A stretch of 64,000 nt of DNA from Rotaria sordida (Eukaryota; Rotifera; Eurotatoria; Philodinida; Philodinidae): the NCBI GenBank assembly GCA_905250125.1, contig CAJNOL010000223.1, forward strand, positions 62,001-126,000. The letters run 5' to 3'. The notes beneath the pieces are model-generated. The model saw nothing but the letters and a program-made list of their open reading frames with translations, was not told where the DNA came from and did not search any database. A program made the translations under genes and the position numbers. Positions 49,789 to 62,176 of this stretch are shown one piece after another; the first letter of the stretch is position 1; every line of letters starts with the position of its first letter.

Positions 49789-52700
49789 GTTTATTTATCG
49801 TCCTTGATATTATGTGATGATCTTGAGATATAATAACTATTTAATCCCATAAGATAGATTCTTTTAATGGGTTACTATGGTTATCAATCGATTTGGATTA
49901 GAGATAAGTTTATTTTTTTTCAAAAAATCGTTTTATTCAACTTATCATTTCAAATAAAGTTTGACAGATGATTAAATTTCTTACAGTTTTCAAATTATTC
50001 ATGGATAGAGGGAGACAGATGTCGAGAAAAAATTTTATATGCGATTTATTTTCTTTTAACAATAAAAATTGCTTTTCTCGTTTATTGAAAACGTTTTAAA
50101 GATATTCGATAGCCAAGACCGAAAAGGCACCCATGTCATTCAAACCGCTCGAAAACCGACAGTTCACCGTGGTTCTCCAGCTGAATTTTTTTCGTGTCAC
50201 AGTGGTCACTTGTACCAGCCACATCACTCATATTCGCATCGTTTTCGAGTTTGAGTTTTTATTAAAGATGGCGCCATAAAAATAGTCATTTGTTAGACGA
50301 CTTGATCAATGGGAAAATGTGGCGCCATCTGACAGAATTTACTGCTACATGATTAAGTCGACTTTTTGTCCGTAAGTAAGTTAGCGCAAGATTGGAGTAA
50401 ATCCAGTTAAGATTTGTCTAGGAACATGTCCCAGAGTTCCTATTCTTGTTCCAAGTACAACTCGATAAGCTGTATCCAGTGATATAATCGAATTTCGCAT
50501 AGGTCAAATTACGATTTTTGAGACCATAGATGGCGCTATAAAAAAATCGGAAAAATTATAGTTTGAGCTTTGAATAATCTGATTATACCACGGGATAGAG
50601 CTCGTCGAGTTGTACCGGGAACAAGAATAGGAACTCTAAAACATGTTCCTAGACGAATCTTGTGCTAAGAATCCTATAGGCAGATACTAAAATTTTGAGG
50701 TTTTCTCGGACATGGTATGAGCTATGGAAAATCTAATTATACCATTGGATAGAGTTCGTTGAGTTGTGCTTGGAATAAGAATAGGAACTTTGGAACATGT
50801 TCCTAGACAAATTATCTACGTCGGGATTTTTAAGTTGGAATCGACTTTTTCAAGACTAAAAATATTAATTTAGTAATACAATAGTACAAAAAAAAACGAT
50901 AAACGAAGGAAAAACCGAGTCCAACCGCCGGTAACCCTCGGTTTTGATACAAAATCGACGACATGGACATGATCGTGTGCTACGAAATACATCAAAAAAC
51001 AATCGTCATATACGACACCATACGTTCGAACATGAATAACGTACAAGATTTCATGCGGTCGTAACATAGTTGTGAGTCGAGTTGAGCTTATCGAGCACGT
51101 TGGTTTTTCGTTCTAAATTTAGCAGTAAATATAATAGTAAGTATTCAATTGATAATAAATATTTTTTTTATTTAGATTAAATCGAATAATATATTCTACA
51201 GTAGATATTTTAATTTTTAAATAAATAAATAAATTTTGTTCTATTATTTCGATCAATTTGAACAACAGATTAGATAGTAAGTATCTTTTCCAAGTGAAGA
51301 AATAATATTTCATGTGTTTAGTGGAGGGAATTGAGGTACTCAGGTAGAACAGAACGGCGAAAATCGGTGTCTTTACATCGCCGTTTAAGATGCCGTCTCC
51401 GACGGTTGGAATGATCGTTTCGGATGAGCTCCACTCTCTTGAGTGACCAGACACAATGCTATGCGATGTCGTATACCATTGTTTACGGCTGTCGTAATAC
51501 TTGTGCTGAGAGACGGAAACCTATCTTAGACCAAGGTAGGCTTAAACATTTGTTTGCCGTTATATCTGATTGATGGAGTACATCGAAATTCTTGAACAAA
51601 TGTCAGAGTTTTTCAGCGGCAAACAGTAATATTTTCGTAGTAAAGTAGACTTAGAAAACGTTCTTAAGGAAAAATGCAATTTTTTATGAATAAATATTAT
51701 GCGCCACATTGTCAATGACTTGAAGTAGTGCTCTGTTGTGACAAATGAAGAAGAACTGTACTGAAAACTCAAGTTAGATAAATTTGAAGCTGTCGAAAGC
51801 TTTTCTTCGCTTTCAGTGACAAAGGTTAGATGTCTAATGAGGGTAGTTCTCCAACCGATTAATTGCTTTTAAGTTTGGACTATGTACAGCATGTAGATCC
51901 TAATGAGTTATGAATACTCCGAAAAGAGTTCAGATCCATAGCATATTGCTGCCGACATATTGCATTTTTTACGATATTTTTCAATACAATACCTTAATAT
52001 TTTCAATAAAGTGAGCAAATCCACAATGTAATTCATTTCGTTTATGTCAACACTTCTGCTTCACTATTACTCTATTTTGTAGTAAAGTAAATCAAAAATT
52101 TTTCTTTCTAGAGTCAAAATTAAATAAAAACAAATGTTGATGGGTTTCTTTAAATGCGCATTCTTTTGACACAATTTGTGAATTTTTTCTGAATCGTACC
52201 AGTTTTATACAGTCCAAAATGTGAGTTAGAAATAAGAAGCACTAAGTGTATTTTTCATTTGGATGGCATTAAGAGATTCTTCTTCTTCCTTCTCATTCTT
52301 AACTTCGAGGTGGAGATGTTATAAAAATTGTGGAGTCTACCCGTAGATTCAAAACGTTTCGTCGTCTATAGCATATTCTTCTGAATATGTGTCCGTAGCA
52401 AAAAGAAAATATTTCATTGTGACATGTCGGAAACTTCTAAAAAATTGAAAATAATTTTTCTACTAGTATGGATTTCGAAAAATGTTACTTTGTGAAATGT
52501 TTTAAAGAGTCTTCCGTTGTTTAAAAATTGTTTTCATTCCTTCGACCTCTTTTATCAATAATTCCATAATCGATTCAAAGAATGTTTATTGTTAATTCTT
52601 TAATAACAAAAAAAAAACCAATTGAATGAAAAATATTCTATTTTATATTACTAGATTCAAGGTGATAAGATTTGAATATCATCCGTGCCGCTTGACTGAC

Positions 52701-53358
52701 TCTTATTTTTTATCTTACAATCAAAAAATTAAAGATGATACAAATTTTTTCCATAGAAAAATAATTATTCATTTAGTTTTATAGTAATAATAATATTAAA
52801 TTTTTACTTGCTAATTGTAAAACTCCATACGAACTTAAGCTTTTCTTCTTTTTATTTGAGTATATATCCATTTGATGACAATAAATCTATCTATTTTATA
52901 CAAAAATGTTCAAGACCATTATAATCTCCATAATATTTGAATCTCCTATAAATAAATTGTATTTTTCCATTCTATTAATTTAAATCTTAATTTTTAATGT
53001 TTCATTAGAATGTCAAAAATTGTTTTATATATAAAGAAAAACAGAAACACAATTGTAAGAATAATAAACATAAAAAGAATAGAATATGAATAATGAACAT
53101 AAAACACAAAAAAGAAAGAAAGAAAAAGAAAAAACAAAAGATATATTGTGTGCACCGGGATTAAAACCATGCGCACAAATACAAAAAAAAAGAGACCTAA
53201 TTTACATTGAACAAAAAAAAAAAACAAGTGTGTTGAACATCCAATGAGATTCACTGTATATTTATTTGTATAAAAATGAACTGTCAAATACACCTGACCG
53301 GACATGAGAGAATACTGTTTTGAAGCACCTTCTCTGTCTCAAACAAAATCACATTTAA
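49789..53358. other. Intergenic with repeats and GC-richer islands
   Basis: Between the FAM47E-like start and the SoxD stop. It has the three-module repeat (50411-50814), a GC-richer patch at about 50890-51110, another at about 51300-51545 and a dispersed repeat fragment at about 51855-51970. From 52.5 kb onward it is AT-rich and may be SoxD 3' untranslated sequence. No exon is supported. Confidence 0.5.
50411..50814. repeat. Three homologous 95-bp modules, one inverted
   Basis: Modules at about 50411-50495 (inverted), 50564-50660 and 50718-50814 (direct) share GGAACAAGAATAGGAACTCT and CATGTTCCTAGACRAAT, plus AGAGCTCGTCGAGTTGTACC-type blocks. A GATGGCGC(C/T)AT motif occurs at 50268, 50320 and 50528 around them. 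Confidence 0.8.
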
Positions 53359-55498
53359 TTAATCAGTAAAAATAAGTTCTTTTTGCGAATTATTACTACC
53401 ATCTGAACTACAATCATCATTATCTGGAAAATAAAAATTTCAAAAAAAAAAAAAACCTAAAATAGAAGATTTATTTACTTAAATAATGATTATCATCAGG
53501 TGAATATTGTTCATCAAATGGACCTATTTTTCGTTGTTTTAACATTTGTTTATATTCTGACCTAATACAGAAAACAAAACAAAAAAATATATATATATAT
53601 AAATAGCAAAACAAAATCCACTTACCAACGAATTTTTTTTCCATCAACAACACATGTTCGTTTTGGTCGAGGTCTATATCGATAATCTGGATATTTTTCC
53701 ATATGAACTTTACTTAAACGTGATTGTTCTTCGTAATATGGCTGTTTTTCTTCATTACTCATTGCTTTCCAACGAGTACCTAATATTTTACTAATACTTG
53801 AATTATGCATATCCGGACAAGCTTTTAAAATTTTTCGTCTTTCTTCACGTGCCCAAACCATAAATGCATTCATAGGACGTTTTATATGATCATTTGATGA
53901 TATAATTTCTTGATTTCCATTATTTGAAGTTAAAATTGATAAATTTGTTGATGGTATTGAATGATTTCGTTCTTTTCTATTTGTTGATATTTGACGAACT
54001 AAATAGAAATTTTGGTTTTTGTTTTTTTTATATATTTTTCATTTACAATAGATTAACTATTATTATAATAGACAGATAACGTTTTGTTATGTATAATATC
54101 ATATTAGACAAAAGAAAAAATATTTTGTTTGCCTGTCTATTATTATTCTCATCACTGTAATCATTGAATATCTATATTGCTAATTGACTAGTTTCTTTGT
54201 ATCTTTGTTTTTATTATGTTAACGATAATCGATCGCAACGGAATGCGATATGATTCGACGATTTAATGTTTTTTTTGTTGTTGTGTCATCCCAAAAAAAA
54301 GCAATAGACAAAAATATTTTAATTTACCTAATGATGAGTTTCTATCAATAGACGATTCACGATGATGATGATGTTGTTGTTGATGATGATGATGATGATG
54401 ATGATTATTGTTATTATTTATTGTATCAATTGATGTTGTTTTTACATTCGATGAATGATGAGGAAGATGGTTTGGTGTCGATGAAAAAGGAAACATATTG
54501 AAACCTGATAGAAAATCCATAGAATTACTATAGAATCTAGATTATATTCATGTATTTTTTTTTTTATTACCAGTAAGAAATGGTGATGGTAATGAACCTT
54601 TTAAATTGTTATTTTCTCCATTTTTTAAATTCTAAAAAAAAAGAAAAAGAAATTTTAAAGTAAAAAGAAAAAAAAATCAATAATATTTATATAGATATAC
54701 ATACAATTGAATCGTTAAGCACGGATGCAGCTGATAATTTTAAATAATTTTGTAAATGTGTCATATTAGCAACTATAGTAAAAACAAAAATAAAGTCAAG
54801 ATAAAAAAAGAAAAAATTTTTTTTTTCATTAAAAAAATTTTTTTACCAGAAAATGGTGAAAAAAATGGTGGAGAAGAAAAAAGTCCAGATGTTAATGGAA
54901 AATTTGATGATGATGTTGTTGGTGAATTTAAATCATCATGAGTTTGTTGTTTAAGTTTTGGTTTAGATAAATTTAATGGATGTGTATCATCATGATTAAT
55001 TGTTTTTATTTTTTCACGTATATGTTTTAAACTATTAATAAGACAATCAATAGTTGATAATAAATTTTCATCACTATTATCAAATTGTTTTTCATCAACT
55101 AATGAATCGATTAAATTAAGAATCATACGAACACTTGTTGTCGATGATGATGATGATGATGATGAAGGATTTTGTGGTAATTTCGATTGAGAATGACTTT
55201 TACGACGATTTCGTTCTTGTCTTACTTTAATATCTTTTGTATGAGATTCGTTTATTAAAGATGGAGGAGATGTTGAATGATTTTCATTTGATTCATCTAT
55301 GAAAATAATTTCTTTTCTTTTATCAAACTTCAAAAAATAATTAAAAAAAACTTATTACTTACGTTCATCAGTTGATGGAGAATTATGATTTAAAAAATCT
55401 TCAGTTTTGATATATTTCGTTGTTATGGAATCATCTTCTGGACATGATATTAAAAGTGATTCAAGCTGATCAAAATCATACTTTCGTTTTACTGACAT
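53359..55498 (-). CDS. SoxD-type HMG-box transcription factor
   Basis: Eight exons join in frame to 470 residues: 55363-55498, 54847-55296, 54705-54772, 54571-54631, 54328-54504, 53626-53998, 53479-53561, 53359-53423. The HMG box (about 336-410) begins [20 protein letters not shown] and includes [16 protein letters not shown] and [15 protein letters not shown]. The extension [17 protein letters not shown] is diagnostic of SoxD (Sox5/6/13). PLNLS at residues 152-156 matches the CtBP-binding motif of vertebrate Sox5/6. A helical leucine-rich segment (about 102-145) may be the dimerisation coiled coil, but it is shorter than in vertebrates. A His/Gln run encoded by CAT/CAA repeats lies in exon 5. 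The second-exon boundary was set at 55296 because an earlier acceptor gives stops or is weak. An acceptor (AG 55510-55509) sits 10 nt before the ATG. Confidence 0.93.
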
Positions 55499-58400
55499 TA
55501 TAAAAAATCTAGAAGAGAAAAATATATTTGTTAATTTGAATAGAATGGATATATTATAGAATAAATTCTTCAATAAAAACTCACTTTTATCAAAGTATGT
55601 TAACTATATTCCTAGCAGCCAAAAGAAAAAAAAAACGAAGAAATATTTGCTAGTGCATTCCGTTTATATATAATTTCTTTTTCTTGATCACACATTGTGT
55701 GATAAGAGTGTAAAAACAAAAGAACAATGAAAAACTGAGATGAGAAAGTAAAAAAAAAAAGCAAGAAAATCTTCCTTTTGAAATGTTACTCGACTTGTTC
55801 AAGTGTCATATTGATCTTTTTATCGACAACAACAATAACGCATCAATATACAAAGTCAAAGACAGATCAGACACGTAGTTTATATTGAATAAAAATCTTA
55901 CTATTACTCTTGTTTCTTTCTTCTTCTTCTTCTTCTCAATTGATATCATTAGATTTGTTCGGTTGTTCGGACGAATAATTTATTATATGTAAGAACCACT
56001 TTTATGAATATAAAAAAAAAAAAAAGAAAGAAAAAAAAAGTCTTGTATGTGTGTGTGTGTGTATGTGTTCGCTTTTAATTCATACAAAAAGAAATAAAAC
56101 GAAGAAGAAAAAAAAATGGCATTGCACTTTATATTATAATACTAAGCAAGAATCAGCAGGTGATGACAGGAGACATAATAAAAATGCTGATACGTGCGCG
56201 TACGAATACGACATGTGAGAAAACGTTCAAGAACAATAATCAAAGACGAAAAATGAAGCGATCATATATCTATATTGAATATATAAAATTGAATCATCAT
56301 TATCATCATCCGAGTTATACACGAACGTGTACGATATACGCTCCTTCATAGTTGTCCTTGCATGTTTGTTAAACGATTTCAATCTTTTTTTCTCTCTCTC
56401 TCTCTCTCTCTATCATTCTTTCTAATTACCTGTGTCCACCACTATATATTTGATAGGAGTAAAAAAAAAAGTCGATTTAGGACTATTATATTGATCTTCT
56501 TTCTACACTATATGAGGCCGATCATATGAAAGAAATCTAATGAAGCGAGTAACGAAACACAGAGAAAGAGAGGAAGAGAGAGAGAGAGGGAGAAATTTTT
56601 CACACTTCTAATGCACACTTTTATTAAATATACATATTACGTTGTAAAGCAAGCACATATAATGTAAGAATAACATTCTGTCCATTTTAATACTTCGTTT
56701 ACTATTCATATATATAATATATAGTACCGACAATGCATTTTGATTATTTACATGAGAAGTGAAACCTTGTGTCAAACAACAGTACTCGCCAAAGGACAGA
56801 AAAAGAAACACTAGAAATAATAATAATAATAATAATAATAAACTTGTTGCAATTAAATGTCAACATATGAAAAAGCAAAAAAAAAAAAAAAAGAGAATAA
56901 ACGATCATATACGATAAATTATACGTGTATGTTAGGGTAGATATATCGTATCTTGTGATATTTAATAAAGAGGAGCTTCTTTTTCTCTTCTCGTTACCTG
57001 TTTGTCTACCTGAGAGTATGACAAGCATAAAGAATGAGAGCTAATGGAGTGTAGAAATCGTCCAAGACGAATAAGAACTATCAGATTCTTTTTTTTGCTT
57101 CGTTAAATAGAGGATGTTTGCCGCGTGTATGACACTCTTGTTTCTTATTGCACCATACCCGGATTTTAGTTTCGTTTATATAATTGATATTGTCACACAC
57201 ACACACAAACATGCCCTATTGTTTTTTAGCACTATTAATAGTTATATGCAACTGTCGCTCACTCCCTTGCACTTATGATTGATGAACTTTATTTCTCTCT
57301 CTTTGCAACTAATAATATGTTCATACATATACATTTAGAATAAGAAAAGAGAGTTGATCATAAGCAACAATTACAAACATACTATTATACATGAATAAAT
57401 TTCTCGATTTATTGACAAGACTATGCTTACTTACCTTATTATACAATGTCTTTTGTATTTGCTTGTTGCTTAATAAAATGAATAAATGTGTATAAGACTA
57501 TTCATTTTGTGATTGGTGTTGAGAAATAATTTTGCGTCAATTTTTTCTTTCCTTCTATTTTCTTATGCTTTATAATTGTTGTTTTTTTGCTTTATGAATC
57601 GAACGTCAATAGAATACACAAAGAAAAATTATTACCATCAATCGTAGTTATGCATTTTAATGCGATGTTGGATACACCTTGGTACTATGATTATGTGTAT
57701 ATGTGAGTAGTCGTTCTTTCTTCTTTTCTCTCTCGCTCTCTCTCTCTCTCTTCTTTCTTTTCTATTAAGAATCTATTGTTCGGAGTATATACCGAGCATG
57801 CAATACGCCAACGGCGCGCGAGACTTGTATTTTACCTCTACTGACACAATACACTCTTCTTTTTCTTCCTTTTTTTACGCTCGACTTCACATCATCATCT
57901 ATATTCAATTGCGTCGCTTTGTATGTATATACATATACTCCACACAATACACATCATCGTTATGATGAGCATACTAACTGATTTTGTACATAAAACATAG
58001 TAGAAAATTGATAAACTATATTACTTACATGCTCATTCATTCATTCATTCATTTGACAGATGTAACTCGGATTGTTTTTTTAAAGTAGAAGAAAAATATC
58101 TGATTCTTTTTACTCTTTTTTTTTTTTTCTCTCTTTCTTTTTCATAAACAATAGAAAGACAACGATTCTCTATTCATTCGTCGAGAAGATTTGACGAGGG
58201 ATAGCATTATTAAATCTTTCTTGTCATCAGGTGTCATATGAAGAGACAGAAAACAAGAAAAGTAATTCTTTCTTTTTTTTTTTTTTTGACTAAAAAGACA
58301 AGCGGAATAGAACGAAGAAAAAGATCATACTATCATCGTTAATGATATATGTAGTAGTCAATTTTAATCGGCCTTTACCTCGATCATCATTTGTACATTA

Positions 58401-59565
58401 TTAATTTCGTTTTTTTTTTCTTTTCTCGTCGGTTACAAGTGTTAATGCGTGACAGCTTCAAGGATATTAATTTGTATAAGCATATGTCAATTGCTGAGCA
58501 ACTTGTCAGTACAACAATTGGCATAGTCTTTATTCTAGTATTCATTTTATGTATCTTCTGTCGTTTGTTGTTGACTCTGATTTCTTTTTTTTTTTTGTCT
58601 CTGAATAATGGGAGTATGCGAAAAAAAAGCAAACAACTCCCAAGTTCCTCTTTTTTTTTTTTTTTTTTTTTTTTTACTATCTGTTGCCATTTGCCTAACA
58701 GTATATCATTATCTATTGACTGAAAGACAGATAGTCTGTATCATAATATACAGGGACATCCATTGTTCTCTGGTTTGTTATCATCACCTAATAATTAATT
58801 TTGTTTTTCCTTCTTTTCTTGTTTAATTTTCGATTGAAAGAGAATCGGTTAAAATCAACGAAAAAATAAGAAAAAAAAAAGACACAAAAAGTAAGAACGA
58901 CAATATACGATTACTTATTACGAGTATTAAATAATAAGAAAAAAAAAAATTGTGAGTAATACGATGAATCAACTTAAGAAATAAATCGTAGAAAATTATG
59001 AATAAATAAAGTAAATGTGACAATATAAGTTCGCTTGAAAAAATCTTCTGTGACAATAGAGCAATCGAGCAAGAAAGGTACTATTGTACAATATTGCAAG
59101 TATACTGAAGGTTGCATGTATGCATTGTTTCTTATTAAAAGAATGAATGGAACTACTTATTATACATCGTGATTTCAAGGCAAATGGCCGCGTGCACAAA
59201 TGATTGAGAGAATGAATAAACGATTATGGACATGAGTTTCAATCATTTCTTTTTTTCTTTCAAATGAATAAAAGAGAAAAAAAAATATTGTTAAAATAAT
59301 TCAGTCGATGTCGTGTTGTATCTTAATTCGTTTCTCACAGTAACCATCAAAACTATTGCTTTTGATGATATGGTGATAATTTTTTCCTTTGCTTACTTGA
59401 CTGTAACTCGCGTTGATATATTTACTTTCACCCATTTACACAAGGACAAAAGAATACAGAATGCAAATGGACAGAAGAAAAAAAACCTACGAAGCAAAGA
59501 AAACAAAAATATGTTGATGGGTTAATTACTATTGAAGATTTTTGTTTCGATAATAATGACAAACA

Positions 59566-59568
59566 AAA

Positions 59569-59596
<28 letters not shown>
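59566..59596. repeat. (AT)n microsatellite
   Basis: About 15 AT units. Similar shorter runs occur near 60026-60050 and 60790-60808. Confidence 0.9.
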
Positions 59597-59600
<4 letters not shown>

Positions 59601-61759
59601 AAAGAAAAATCTATTGTGAATATTATCATTAAATAAAGAAATAAAACAGGAAGCATTTACCTGTCTTAGTATGAGTTCAAATCAGAAATAAATTAGCATT
59701 TATTCTATAAAGTAATAAAAATTCTATTGACCTTTTTTCTTTCTTTTTGCAATATTGCGAAACCTTACTATACACAGTATGACGATACAATGCGAAGCCA
59801 AGCAACAAGAGCCTATATTAGCAATAAGTGTAAAATATTGTTGATGTTGCTCTATTATATGCATTTATTGCAAGAATAACAATATCAAGAAGACTAAAGG
59901 TTCTGTTAACATGATCAAGACATTAATCGTCATAAATGCGTAATACTAATACTTTTATGAAAGTGAAGAAAAAAAAACGATTTCAGATTTTCCAAAAGTT
60001 ACATGATACAAAGGTCAAATACAAGTATATATATATATATATATATATATGTGTACATATAAATGCACGTACTCAGAGAATAAATCTCCTCCTTTCTCCA
60101 ACTAATAACAGACAAGCATATGATAGATATATCGAATCATCATCTATCTCTTCAATATTTCGACTATGCTATCATGATCAATCATGTATAATATTAGACA
60201 ACGACAACATGACATAGCTTTGTCTTCATCATGAACTAACTTTTTCCTTTCGAAAGATGATATAAATATGGTATATAACGGTGTGTATTGTTGACAAGTA
60301 AGGACAAAATGGACGCACATATAGACAGATATAGACTATCGTTTATCTCATATCGATTCTAGATGAATGTCAAGAAATCGATATATAGAAAAATGATGAT
60401 AGTAGTCAATTAATCTAATACGAGATTACAGTAAAACAAGTTGTTCTTTATTGTCTATCAATAAGCACACATAAGATTAATTGTAAGACAAAAAGAAAAC
60501 AACAACGAATGATGACATTCACACGAATGAATATTCAATCACTTTTGCGTTCTTTTTTTGCTTTTTTGATTTTAATAAAATAATAATCATAAGATATATA
60601 CGAATTTATATTTAACAACTATACAACTAATCCGAATATACACATATGATTCTATTACAAACAAAAGAAATTGTATATTACAAGATTTCAATATTCACGT
60701 TAATTTTAATAGTCTTCACACGTCCTATTCATTAACTATACAACTAGATGAATGTCCTTGTGTTGTTATGAAAAAGAGAAATGTGCATGTATATATATAT
60801 ATATATATACATCTTGCTGTCTCACTCTTCGAGATTTTTTTTGTTTTATTCTCTGCTTCTCATTGTTAATCGGTGTAGTACGTGACTAAAAAAATAAAAG
60901 TGATTGCATCAACACACGTCATCCATTCATATATCGTCAACAGTACCAGTCACAGATCATAATATTTGTTCGAGCACATAGCATATACTTACATACGAGA
61001 TATTGATCGTTGTCGAATCCGATTTCGCTCAAGCTACATTTACCATACACAAAAACCATTGCTATCAACATAAACAACAACACTGCTATGTTGTTATTGT
61101 TACGAATATCTTTTATCCTCGTCTTTCTTTTTTTTTTCTTTCTAAGTATTTGTTGTAATATAATCTGTACAGCGTCTGTTTGCTTGTCCTTCTCTCACTC
61201 TAAGCTTATTGATACGCATTAAGTCGTGCGCACAGGCATATTCGTATATGCGCACCAGTAAAAAAAAAAAAATCAACTAACTACTTATACTATTGTAGTT
61301 TAACGACCAGAACATAACTATGCGGTAGATAAAATATAATATAATATTTGTCCATTAGATAATATCACTTTCACTGAAAATTCTTATTGCCGTTATCATT
61401 TTTTGACAATGATGATAATGGCAAAGAAATAAAAAAGAAAAAAAGAAACCTGTTATCATTCATGCTAAGGATACATAAAAACAACAAATAATTATTAGAA
61501 AAAAAAAGGCATTAATAGAACATGAATAAAATCAAGATAGAATATTCAAATAAAGAATTATTATTTCCGTTAAATTAACAACTCGATTCGAATGATAATG
61601 AGATATAGGGAATAAATAATAATACTAATAATAATAATCATTGTATTTATTATTAAATCTCTAAGAACAAGGACAATATTGTATTTTACCTGTATCCTTC
61701 TCTCTTTGGAAAATTTAAAGCTTTAAATAACAACAAGAGCAAACAATAGTTATTTTTTT

Positions 61760-61788
61760 TTCTTCTTCTTCTTCTTCTTCTTCTTCTT
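61760..61788. repeat. (CTT)n microsatellite
   Basis: Eight to nine TTC units after a T-run. Confidence 0.85.
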
Positions 61789-62095
61789 TTGTAATCATTA
61801 TTACTGTATACATTAAGCAAAAGAGCAATAATGTCAGTAAGAGGGTGCAAGCGACATGAATAATGGTATAAAAACAATAGCAGCTAATTACCTATTATCA
61901 TCGGCTCGAGAATTATGATGGCAACGGCTGTTGTTGTTGTCAACTGTATATAAAAACGATTGCACAGACGAGTGAAAGTGACGAAGAGAAAAACCGTGGT
62001 ACAGTGTCTACTATAATCGTAGAGGTTATTTCTTTTATAGCTTTTTATACCATACAGAAAAAGAGAGTATTGATGATGATTATTGTCATTCGACC

Positions 62096-62176
62096 AAGAG
62101 AGAGAGAGAGAGAGAGAAAGCAAGAAAAGAAGGAAAGAAGTATTAGAAGAGAAAAGAGAGAGAGAGAGAGAGAGAA
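62096..62176. repeat. Two (GA)n microsatellites
   Basis: GA runs at about 62096-62117 and 62155-62176, separated by A/G-rich sequence. Confidence 0.85.

Noticed and set aside
55297-55333. Upstream extension of SoxD exon 2 (MKFDKRKEI frame)
   Set aside because: The acceptor needed is weak or shifts into a stop; TTATTTTCATAG at 55297 keeps the frame and is a better site.
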